Shown here: positions 12,201 to 25,700 of the stretch, piece after piece
Numbering within the stretch: position 1 is the first letter of the stretch
How the letters are laid out: every line of letters starts with the position of its first letter
Assembly (NCBI GenBank): GCA_032207245.1
Contig: CM063509.1
Span: 96,627,038 to 96,691,037, forward strand
Direction of reading: 5' to 3'
Length of the DNA: 64,000 nt
Source of the DNA: Pardosa pseudoannulata
Taxonomy: Eukaryota; Arthropoda; Arachnida; Araneae; Lycosidae
Position numbers and translations under genes: made by a program
The notes under the pieces: model-generated
Seen by the model: the letters and a program-made list of their open reading frames with translations, nothing else
The model's database searches: none
Told to the model about the DNA's origin: nothing

Positions 12201-14920
12201 AATAAAACCAACGTTAACAGCAATATTAAGTTTTATATATAACTTTCAAAAGAGAAAAATCTGTAGTTTATCACAGTAAGGATATTTTTTAGTATATAGA
12301 AATAAATATAATTTTTAAAAGGGGAAAATAATGAAAAATGGAAAGGTTTATTTAATCTATGAAAGATATATTAATTTAGTATTCACAAAGGATTTAAAAG
12401 TAAAAAAAAAAAACCTGTTGTTTACTGAAATAAACTTTTTCAGTGTATATATGAAACATAATTAAAAAGGGGGATAATTGTAATACTGTTTATCCAATAT
12501 ATAAAACAAACATATTAGACTTAAGCATTTCCAAATGTTGTTCTACAAGTTTTTGTTATTTTCAAAAATTGATTGTCAAAACATTTTAAACTTTTACTGC
12601 ATTTCACAATTTGTTAACTGTTCTAATGTTATTAGACAGAGAGTGTCTAAAATCAATTCTGATTTTTTTTTATTTGGCTGAATACTCTGATTTTACTTCT
12701 TGCTGGAATACAGAATTATCAACAGAAGAAAAAACAAAATGAGAACAGGAATTTTTAGGGATTTTAGACTATATCGCTGAAAATTGAAAGAATTAGTTTT
12801 CAAATTGGAATTTCAAAAACACACCAAAAAATCGGAAAGCTTCAGAGTGCATTGGAAGCATTGGCACCTATGTCTTCCGGTAAACCTTATTTGTGCATTA
12901 GATAGTACAGTACTTATTTATGCATCGAGACTATAACTAATAGAAAAAAGATATGGCAATAAAAAAATGTCTGTTCTTAATAGATTAAATGCAGAAAGTA
13001 GTTTTAGCACAATCAAAAGAATATGATAAATGTAGTTAATGGCTTACCTTCCGCTCCCAGTAAAATGTTATCAGGATGAAAATCCCTATAAAAATAAAGA
13101 AAATAATGATTATTAATAAAGTAGGATTCTGAAAGTATTTTTTTTAAATAGCCTAAAAAAATTTAATTAAATTCCATATGCAAATATATCACAGCATATA
13201 TATATGAGCCGCTCAGAAGCCAATGTGGTTAAGTCCATTTTTTGATATTTTCTGATTTTTGGAAATTTTGATGAAATAAATAATAATCTTCTTAGTTATT
13301 AAAGGATTTACTCGTTGGTTACTTTTTTCTAGGTTAGACAGCCCTTTTTTTAATAGCTTCTGAATATATTGTATAATAATTTCAGAAGCCATTGTGAATA
13401 AGTCCACCTTTTATCAATATTTTTTTACATAAACTTTGAAATAAAAATTAAATTCTTCTTCTTCTTTTGATATTTGTTGGTAACACTGAAAAACATAAAC
13501 ATAAAACTTATGACAATAAATGTTATTTTATTATTTTACATAAATTTCTTATCTTTTTCAGATGCCAAAAGGTATAAGTCCTAAAATTTTTAAGATGCTG
13601 TCATTATTTCAATAAATACTTATTTTTATTTACCATCCTGTACATATCTTGTTTTTTTGCAGAGTTTACACCTCGAAAAAAGACTTTATACACTTTTCTA
13701 ATTAATTTAATAAACCAAGAATTTTAAAAACTAATGTATCAAAAAACATTAATTTTCTCAATTTTTGTGTTTTGGACTTAACCGCATTGGCTTCTGAGCG
13801 GCTCATATATAAGCATTAGCATATATATAACAAAACATACGATTACAATTCTTTTAACAAACAAAATATTATTTCTTTATATAAATATAATACAGTAAAT
13901 AATCCTGATTAGCTTGCAGTTTATATAAAGACAGACATGCCAACATTCAGGCACTTATGTCTGGAGCAACAGCGTGGTTTGAAATTTTAACATACTAATT
14001 ACAGATTATACATAAGTACTTATCTTATTGGTTTTTAAATTAAAATTAGATTTAAAATATTTACAGAGTAGTAAACTATAAAAGGTAAATTAAAATTTAT
14101 GCATTTAAAAATGTATGAGTAGCCTTTTTTTAGCTTTAACAACTTATTTTTCAGAACAGCATTTCTTATACCAACATTGACCTTGATTAAAATATTTCCA
14201 TTTTTCTATCAGCATAGGTTCTAGAGTTTGTATACCAAAATTTGACCTAAATTCAGTTTGGTTCTTCCACACAGTACTGAAAACTATTTAACATGCAGCA
14301 TTACTATGTGGAAGGAGTAATATTCAGCAGTATTTTTTGCAAAACTTTGTATTTAATGGCTGAATTGTAATCTTTTAGCTGTTCAAAAGTTGAAATGAGG
14401 CCAGTATTATATAAATTTCGATTTTTATTAATTAAAAAAGAGTATCAAAGTTTAGTGTGAGTATTATCTATAGTGCTTACTTATTTAGAGTGGAAAATAA
14501 ATTATTTGAATGACAAAAATATAAATATGATTGAAAAAGTCTTCACTTTTCCCAAAAGGATATTTTGATTATCAAAAATATTTTAAAGGAAAAATTAAAG
14601 TGGGAAGACTAAAAATCCATGGAATTTTGATGATCAAGTATCAATTATATTCTTATTAAATTAATTTTTAATTTTTACTATATTTCTAGATTTTAGGTAT
14701 CTAGCTAATCTGCAATAAAAAAAAAAAATATGAAAAGTCAAACTGGTCCCTTTAGACATCCTAGATATATGGCAATTTTCAATCTACCTAGTGTTATGGG
14801 ATATGAATTTTTTACTGCTAAAATATTAAATAATGAGTAATGAAATTGTTAATGTTGTATTATAAGAGTAATGAACTAACAACTAACGAACATACATAAC
14901 AAAAATTTGCATATACTAAG

Positions 14921-14955
<35 letters not shown>

Positions 14956-16727
14956 TGAGAATGAATTGTACAGGTATTCCTCAATTTATGACCTATCTGC
15001 TTAACAGCAACTCATATTTGTGACTAATCAAGTTTTGACTAGCAATTTGGGTAAACCATGAAAACTTGATCAATCAGTGTTAAATGGTGATGTGCATAAA
15101 GCATGCTATAAACTAGCATTTTTCCAGTCTATTTCCTGTCCCTCAGTAAATTCTTGTCTTACTTTATTATTTTTTAATGTATTTGTAATCCCAAAATAGT
15201 ATAGATGTCAATGAAAGGAAAAAGTGTGTCATCGTTTGGAGAAATTAATAAGAATGGAAAGAAAGATATTGATCCAAATGTTAATCTTTTAATAAAGTTG
15301 AATGTGGGATGAAATAACTTTCAAAGTGCTATAGAAAAATTTACACAGTAAAGTAAATTTATAAACAAAAATATTATGAAGTAAACCACAGTTATGAGTT
15401 GCTATTTGGATATTACAATTAACTCTAAAATGTTCAACTTATGTTGCATTGTCATCACTTCCCTGTTCTTTTCAGCTAAAAAAACCTAATACATACAAAT
15501 GTATGTTTTTTATGAATAAATTTGAAGCTTGTTTCATAGTTTTATAATACTTCTATATTTCCATCAAATTCTCCTCCCTTATTGACTAATTCACTTAATG
15601 ATAAAGCCATCAGAACAAAACTTGGTATCACAGTATCAGCATTAAAAGTTTCTATAATATAGGGGTTTCTATAATTAGGGAATTTTGAAATATCAGACAA
15701 ATATTTTGTAAATGTACAGAGTAGCATGGTTTTAAAGCCTAAGTATTCTAAGAAATTTTATGATAAAAATTATAGAGTATTAGTATAATAAGGAATTTAA
15801 AGTGTTTTATTAAATAGATTTTTTTATAATAAATTACAAACAAAAGACTATAAAAATTAACAAAACATAAATAATAAAATAAATCTTTTTTGCAAACATT
15901 AAATAAAGAGATAAGAAATCAATTTTATAACAGCAATGAATTACGTAAAGTTTAGACTAACATCCAAGTTATTCCTAAATTATGAAGTGATTCCAAAGCC
16001 ACAACAATCTCAGCAGCCCACAAGTATACACATGATTCAGGTAAATGAGTTGGTCTTGAAGATGAGTTAACAGCTTCATCCATTGCATTAAAGGCATCAA
16101 GAAGGCAAGTTTTTTGAGATATTGCAGTTTCTAAGCTTCCCGTAGATGATGACAACCGATTTCTGGAGTTTTTATGTTGATTCTTTATGCTTTTGGAATT
16201 TTCCTCCTGTTAAATATATTCCTTTAGTTTTCATCTAAAATATATGTAGATAATAAAATAGACAAATGGCAATGAACTAAAAAAAGTAGATTAACAGAAA
16301 AACACCCAATGTAAAGTATTCCATGCATTCTCTGTTATAAAAATTCAATTACACTCATACCATAAAATTGTAAATTTTATGGCCTCAATATTTTATGGTT
16401 TATCTATATAAATATATTCACAGGTATGACAAGCATGGTAAACTTACAAAAATAATGTAAATATTGAAAACTGTAAACTTAAAAAATAAAAATATTTTAT
16501 TATGCATATTGTCATGTAGTGTATATAATATTGTATATTGTATGGCAACATGTGTTTTAGGTAAATTGTTTGCTTAGTCTGGCAACAGTTGTAATTACAG
16601 ACTATATATACTTTGTCTACAATTGTAATGATGGTGTAAGGGTTTAGAATAAAGATGTTTTGGCAAGAAGGGGGGGGGGGGGGGGGAGGGGGGGGGGGGG
16701 GGGGGGGTGGGGGGGGGGGGGGGGGGT

Positions 16728-16781
<54 letters not shown>

Positions 16782-19700
16782 GGGTGGGGGGGGGGGGGGG
16801 GTGTTTCAACTTAACGTTATGAGTTAATTTTGTCTCTTTAGAATACATGTAATTATGGTTGTACAGTAGGGTCTGAGATATAAAACAATATGTCTGTAGC
16901 ATCAAATTACAGATCAAGTTTATATTTTATATGCATAAACACAGTTATTAGCAATACTACTGAAAAATATCCTTCCTTATAAGTATCTTTCAATAATCAG
17001 TATATAAATTTGGTATGTAACAAAATCATTTTAATGCTTTTTGGTACAATGTAATCAGGGGTTTTTCAACTTGTGTGGGTTTAAGAGGCACATTAAAAAC
17101 ATCATGCATGACTTCAGACTGCACTTTTATAACTGGCCAATTTTTACAAAATTCTCCAAACAAAACAGAAGTACCAATATAAAGACCAGTAGAAGATTCA
17201 GATAGTGGGAAACCCCCTGTGATATAAAATATGAGTATGACTATTCATGACTATTTGTGTTTTAAATGTAAGAATAAATATGGAAAAGCAAATTATAATA
17301 AAAAGCTTTTTCAGAGGTTAACCCTTTGCAACACACTATGCTAAAATAATACTTAAATTTTTGAAAAATGTCATAAAAATGGTTAGATGGGCATGTTATG
17401 CATATTATGGAGAAAAAAAAATTCTGGATTTTTTTCTTTAACAGGGGAGGTGGAACAGAAAATAACCCACCATTCAACAAAGGTACATGATAAGCAACAG
17501 TGAGATCCACTAAATGTTTTATGTAATATATTCAATTCACAAATAAAAATGATATATATACAGAAAAATATTCTTATAAATTGCATAAAAAATAAAAATG
17601 AAAATATATAAAACCATTTATTATATATATAACTTTAGGAATATATAAAAATAATATGCAAAATATGAGAATAATAAAAAAAAATAAAAAAAATATGAGA
17701 ATAAATTAAAAAATATGAGGATATTATGAGAATAATTCTAATAATTCAAGAATAACATTAGAAATACGAGAATTATTTCAAATGTACAAGAATATACCTA
17801 ATATGAAAAAATAATAATATAAGAATAAAAATATATAAATTTATAATAAGAAAAGAAAAAAAAACTATTTTTGATGAAATTTTGTGAACAAGGATGTTTT
17901 TGTTTTTTTGAAGGCAAAGAGGAACTTGAGATGTTTCACACATACAAAATGTGCATTGCTCTGTTTTAGATGTACTGCAATATGCAAACTTCCTTCTACT
18001 GCTTCTTACTAGGATATGGCCAACTTTTTTATTATTTTCTCAGGATGGTTTTTTTCTCTTTATTTGAACTGGAGAAAATTTTTTTTTTTCATTTTCTCCG
18101 GCTATTGACATCAAGCCTTCAATAACGAATAGTCAGAAATCTTTTATGTTTCTGACATCATGATTCGGTTCTTTGACACTTTTAAATATTATGAATGCAT
18201 TCACTACACTTTCATTAAAGAAATAAAAAAAACCTGAGGAACCATTTCTTACTGTTTTTTTTTTTAATCTATCTCATAGAAAAATTTCAGTTGGTTGAAT
18301 ATGTCAACAAACCCCATATTTTTATTGTACTTTATAATAGCATTTAGACATGGCCCTTTTATGATATTTCCATCTTTTTCTTTTCTGTTTATTTCAGTAA
18401 TATCCAGAGGCTCTTCTAAAGATGAAAGAACACACACTGATCTCTTGTTCTTCCACTTCATGCAGAAAATTTTATCAGTGCTTACCACATAATCAAATTC
18501 CACTCTGGATATCTGTTTTTCATCTTTTAAATTTTTAGGAAGGTTTTTCTTGCTCATATCAACTGTTCCACAAGCATAAACATTTTGATTTTTTAAAAAC
18601 AAAAGCAAATTGTAGCTAGTGAAATAATTATCAATGAACACATTATGGTTTTTTTCCATACGAAGGTTTCTTGAGAGATTTAACAACATGCTCACTTAAA
18701 TTCTCCTTGACTTGGTTGCCATTTTTCTAGTGTATATTTTAAATTGACAAGCAAATCCTGTTCTATCACATTGCATAAAACTTTATACCCCTTTTTATTG
18801 ATTTTTTTTGGTATGTATTGTTTTAAAGTACTTCTTCCTTTGAACTTAATCATGGATTTGTTGATGACTTGATGTTCACTTGGCTTGAATACATATAAAA
18901 ATTGTTCACCTAAGTATTCAAGGAATGGGTGCACTTTAAATAGTTTATCAAAATTGCTTTCACTCCTATTTGGATGTAAAATGTTGTCATTAAGGTCTAA
19001 ATTTCCTAAAATCCAGCTAAATCGGTTTATAGCTATTGCATTTGCAATGTAATTGTCCTGAAGAATGGAAAAACTTTTCCAATAATCCTGATAGCTAGGG
19101 AGTTTTTTTAATTCCATCAACAAATTGATTACAATGAAATGCAACAATTAATCTATTGTTAACCTGGCATCAGAAGTGTTTCCTTTTCTGTGTAACACAT
19201 AAGTTACTTTGAAAGACAATTGTCTTAATAAGTTCCATTGTGAATATGTACAAAGAATGTTCAATGGTGAAAGATTTTCTAAATTTAAATATACTTCAAA
19301 TGGCCCATATTCTTCAGAGAATTCTGGTAAAGAAATAGGAGCATTGAGTTTCATCTGATAGAATCACACGGACAGAGGACCTCTATGTCACTATCATCTT
19401 CACTATCATCCTCTTTAAGAAATGTTCTTTCATTGGGTGTAACAAATTCCTCATCATCAGAACTAGAATCTGATGCATTTGATTCTACATCAGATGGCAA
19501 TTCTTCAAATAAAGCTAATGCTTCCTCAACAGTCAATTTTTTACTCGACATTATTAGATAACTGCTACTTCCATATATCTATCCAACTTATATAAACTAA
19601 TCTAATTTACTAATAAACTAATATAAACGCCCAATATGACTGAAAACTAAAGATAAACACTAACTAAAACAATAGAATTACGAAAAGTGGAAAAAATTAA

Positions 19701-22700
19701 TATTGTGCTGTCATTTATTGGCGAAAAGCTCATATGTGTGAAGGGACAGTTTTCATACCACATATTTCAGATGGAAAATAAAGTTTCCAAAATGTTAATT
19801 GAGACATCTCTTTCAGTTTAGAAAATACCTTTAGATAAACATGCATATAAATAGTAAGCTTTCGTGTGCATAAAAATAGATCATGTGATAAAAAAGGTAC
19901 CTATTTCAAAGCTTATTTATAACTTCACTTGAATTACATTTTATAACAAAATTGTAAGCCATGTGATGTGCTGTAATCTACAGATGAAAAGGGAAACTAT
20001 AAACGAAGATTTCCATATAAGTAGATCATACAGTGTTCTAATTGAAACATATTAAAAGAATGTTAATTAAATTTGACAGAATTTAACCCACCATGCTGGA
20101 AAGGGTCAAGGAAAATAATTAAGTCTCTTATAAAACTCTTTGGAGTATTATTTTGTATATTATAAAATAGTTAATCTATAGGAAATACTTTTATGTTTTT
20201 ACATTGAATTATGAAAAAAAAAGACTTCAATTTTAAAATAAAATGTAATAATCTAAATGAAGTCAAAATTTAAAATAATTACTCAGATGCACTGAAATAT
20301 ATATTAGAAATGTTTATCATAAAAATCTAGAAAAAATTAGAGCATCAAAAAAATTTTGTAATAAATGAATATTTTAATATTATTACCTGATTTAAAGAAA
20401 AGTTTTAGTTTGATTTATTTCCCTCATAACTCAATTTATGTGTGCACACAGTTTCATAACACTACATTAATATTTTATATAAACACTTCATAACATTCAT
20501 CATCTCCTTAAAGGGATACTATATTTTTTAAAAATAATCACATATTCTGAAAAATTGACAGAAATGCCAATTAAAATGAATATAATAAAACTTACCTTGT
20601 CTTTGTCACATGTAGATGGAAGTGTTGAAACAGAATCATTTTGAGAAACAGACAAATCAATTTCCTCATTTGTATTTATTTCTTTATCTACATAAGGCAC
20701 ATTTGTTGTCTTATTATATTTTGCAAGAGCAACATTATCCTCTTTATTTACTGCTGCAGCATATCGTTTGAATAAAGCAACATAACTAGGAGGACAGTTT
20801 GAAGAAGGAGTTAGATCAGAGTCAGTGGATTCAGTGATTCCTGTTTGATTAGGCTTATCTATTCCAGTTACTTTCTTTCCTGAATAAACATTTGCATGAG
20901 AAAGATCAACTTTAGCTTTTGGCTCCAGGTATAAAAAATTACCATCATTGCATGGTGAAAGAGGACTGCGCTGTAGATATGAACTCACATAATCCCATAA
21001 TCGTCCACCAGAGGCATGTTCTATAATGAGGAATATGGCATAACTTGTTTCATAGATATGATATAATTTAACCATATATGGTATATTCTGAGGTACTATA
21101 TGAGGTACATCAAAAGTTTTGGGAATGGAACTTTTATACAGTGTCTGTAAAAAGAAAGAATAATAATATTATTATATAATGAATACAGCTTACTGGTGAC
21201 ATGCTAGAAGTTAGGTAACTCATTAATGAAATATTTGATATTTGATAATTATAAAGAAGAGATATTGAAAATAAATAAATAATAGGTTTAAATTAATAAG
21301 CATTTTTAATTATTGTATCATAACCAACTATGACATCAAGCAGGCTTGGACACCCCAAAAGGATCCATGGGCTGTATTCAAAGTGCATCTTATGTCAGTA
21401 GACCACACTGAATGTATATATGCATATTTAATGCGAAAATTTAAAACAATACATCATAGTATATTATTTAGATTTTCACTACTATTAACAGGGTATCTGC
21501 CAAAATAAAATTTTTCAAATCCATGACTTTTCATGACTTTCCCTGATTTAGCAGATCATTTTCCATGACTTTAAAAAGCTTTCGTTAAAGTATATATGAA
21601 TAAAACTTCTGATGTACATACAAATAAAATATATGCTTTTAGAGAAATTACAGGAATTTTAACATTAAAAAACTATAGACTAACTTTATAAGTGTTAATA
21701 AGCTCACATACATAAAAATAAATTGTTGTATCTACATACCTAAGTTTAATCATATAGCAGTTTTTCAATCAAAATGTTTCCAATTTGAATTCAGGGTACT
21801 TTGGTATTATCCAGGTGACCATGAATAATAGCCAACTATAACTCTATACTGTTCATATACAATATCCCTAGAGATAAACTTATATTTTGTGCAAAAATGT
21901 TAACTAATTTTTATTAAAAAATAATAGTTATTATATTAATAAAATTTTAATCTACAATTTAAGAAAAAACCAGAATAATATACATTTACCCACCCATTAA
22001 GCTTTCTTGCTTTGAGTTTCCTTGGTGAACAAATTTTACTTGACAATATGGTCAATAGGATAATACATAAATACCAAACTCAGTAACTTCAGCCAAATGA
22101 CAAGTAAAAATAGAATTAAACAATTCAATGCATTTTTTTTTAATCGGTAGTTTAGCAGATCCATGACTTTCCATGACTTTTACTCATTTTACTTGAAAAA
22201 TCAAGACTTTCCATGACAAAATTAATCCATTGTCTAAATCCATAATTTTCCATGACTTTCCCTGATTTTCCAGGTGCGCGGAAACCATGTATTAATCATA
22301 AAGTAACAATAGAACAGTTAAAAATTTATAAATGAGAATAAATAGTTATAAACAGTAAACCATTTGAATAGTATTAAATTTACTATAATAAATACAATAT
22401 TTGTTTCAATTGCAAATTTCATGAATTCTGCTATGGCCCCCAAAAATTACAAACAGCTGCATGTGACCCATAGCATTTCATTCTGCCACCAGTGATCTGA
22501 AGTACATAGAAAATTTGGTTCCCAAATAACATCTTTTCTACAGAATGAAGCAAGGTATATTAATGCTATAACATTAAGTTGGTGAGTTAACATCATTTAC
22601 CTAGAATTTAGAGAAGTGGTTGATATAAGAATTTCAGACTATATATGAAGTACTAAAATATTGCATTAAACACTAATTATTAGCAAATATTTACATACAG

Positions 22701-25700
22701 TGTTTTGAAACATATTTATGTATTTTCTATATTCAGGTAAATGAAATATATTTTTGTAAGCTATATTTATTTATTATTCAGCTCTAGTTCAGGCAATTGA
22801 GCCATTTCTATATTTTGCGGCCATAGGTGTATGTGTGCCTACCTTGCCTAATGTCTAGGACTGGTCATGGTTATGCACACATACCACCACTTCCATTGTC
22901 ATTACATAAATGAATTAGTCCTCCTCTCTCCAGAACAAAAAAGAAATTGTATCAGCATATTACATTAATGCTTAAACAGTTTTCTATGATTTTTTTCATA
23001 AAAAATTCATTCTTTGCATTACATCAGACTGTAATTATAACTAAAGCAAGTCATGATAATTTTGATCAACTAATGAAGGATCTTAAAGGAGATTTCAGGT
23101 CATATTAATAATAAGAATTTTTCTGCACAGTTAAATATTAGAAGTGTCAAAAATAATTTTAATTCCATTTCTATATTTGCAAATGTTACATTTTTATTTT
23201 CTTTTAATTATGTGATTTTAGATAAGATATATTAGGTTTGGCATGTTTTTGCCAAAATCATGGAAAAAAATGGTAAAAACCATCCTGGCAAAAATACATT
23301 TTGCGAAGTGGATAAAATGGATATGTTTTATTTACAGGGATGTAACTATTTTAACTTTTACTAATTTTAACTCTAATCTAAAGCCACATAATATAATGTT
23401 TTTTTAACATAGAATATTCAATGCATTATTAAAACAATAATCTAAATCTAAAGTTATACTACCTAGAAATTAAAAAAAAAAAAAAAAAAAAAAGATAAAA
23501 TGAAGATTGATTTAGCAAGTTTTTATGTGCAATGTTGTTTTTAATGTAATTATTAGCTTATTTTCCCTACAAACTGTAGATTTAAATGTTTTTAGTACTT
23601 ATATAATATATATATCTTATATATGTATATATACACATTACAATTAAAGACATTACTATATTAAATTGATAAATAAAGAAAATATTTTTTATCCCATGCC
23701 TCCATCATATAAATTTATTTACAAAAATAGAATATTGTATTTTCATTGCTAACATCAATGAAAATTATTTTAAATTGTTTAAATTATCAAATTAATACCT
23801 AATTAATATTCTGATTTAAGTCTGATTAAGTATTATGTACAAAATCATTTATTATTTTGTTATTTATTAATTATTTTGTACATTTTTAAAAGCCAGCCAG
23901 TTTTTGTAGATTTTGCTATTTTTGCCGGTTTTTACCAGGTTTTTTTCCAGTTTTTGCCTAGCAAAAATACCATTTTGCTGGCAAAATGACCAACCCTAAG
24001 ATACATGAAAAATACATAAAAATGGGGGTTTCTTCAAAGGGAGCCTGGGCACATGCACCAAATTTGCCACCATAATTCAGTTCCAGTTACATTCATAAAC
24101 AATATGTAATATAATATTGCAGTCTGTAGTATAAAGACATTTTTTAGACACCCACTATGAACAATGTCATGTGTATTAGTTAAATTTATGTTAAAAATAT
24201 TTACCTTAACAACATAAGTATTGTTATCTGTTATATCAAGAACCAGCAACACTTTTCCTAAAATGCCAAGAACTTTATATTTGTTTAGATCTTGAATACA
24301 ACCCTGCATTGACGAAATTTTATCCCCAGGATTAATACAAAATGGCAGACTTTCCTGTGAATGAAAAATATATATACATGTATATAAATAATATAGAAAC
24401 AAAGATTCAAGCCTTATAGGTGTAATAGTCACAAATTAAGACTATTATTTTTAAATTATTTGAGAGGGAAAATATGGTTTAAGTCTGAAAAAATTAAATT
24501 TCATAGAAATATCTATATATAAATAAAATAACTTGGTTTGTGTCTGTCTATGTATCATAGAAAAACTACTGAACATAATGGGATGAAGTTTTTAAATTTT
24601 TTTTGCAATAGTTCCAAGATTATTTTAGAATAATCCTTCTTCCAAAATTCTTATTAATTTTTTAATGATCAATGTTTAAACAATTTTTTTATATTTTTTG
24701 CACATCTTCCTCTGCAGTTAATTAATGAGTAATTGTATAATCCAAGTATCACTTTAAAGCTAAAAAAATTTCCTTTGATATAAAAATTTCAAACGTATGT
24801 AAAATTTAAAAAAGTATTTGCTTTTTTTCCAAAGAAACAAAAACTTTTTTCCCCATTTTATCCCAGATGATAAATGTGCTCATTTTAATTTAATGCATCA
24901 TAGTTTATCTGAAATTAAAAGCATAAAAAGAAAAGTATGATTTATATATTGAAAAATTTTAATCTTAAAGCAATATATAAATGCTAAAAGTTGTATAATA
25001 ACACTGTCTTTAAAAAGTATAACTTGAATAATTTCTGTATTCTTTCCCATTCATGACACCAATGCAATTAATCTCAAACTGAATTTTAAATTAATTCTAC
25101 AAAACAGGAAATCAATCAAGATCATAAAATTCATATATATTTAGTTTTTGTCTACATGGTTGAAAATATTTTTTAGATAAAGGTTCCATATGTATATTTA
25201 AAATACTCTGTTGTATCATTTCCTTTTTTTTACATATATAGTCTAAAAATAAAATTGGATTATAAAGGGCTAAATTGGAATTGCTTATGCAAATAAGGAC
25301 AGGCTGTCAAAACATATTTAATAATATTCAAGCATTGAACCAAGAAATAATTTAAGATAATGCAACTTTTTGCCCTAAGCACACATGAATGTATACATTA
25401 TATTCATGACATTATAAATATTTTTATTTGATAGCCAATTTGAGATTAATTCTATATTAAAAAATAAAAGCTAAGTCAATAAATTTTATATTTTATTACT
25501 TCTTTAGAAAATGAAAAAAATAAAATATTAAAATTTTATTTAAAAGAAATGAAGCATCTAAATATATATGTGTAAGCATTACTTACTTTAAATTTTGTAT
25601 TACTTTTCTGAGGAAGTTTGTTTTCATAAATTTCTTCTGCTCTCATTAAGTAGAGCAGAATTTTCTTTCTAACAGCATCTCTAATATCAGGATAGTTATC

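Noticed and set aside
16444..16917. 157-residue open frame full of prolines
   Set aside because: It is only the complement of the poly-G tract, plus flanking noise; not a gene.
17055..17220. hAT-like element from CAGGGG / CCCCCTG ends
   Set aside because: The inverted match is short and no 8-bp duplication flanks it; kept only as an alternative to the coding-like segment.
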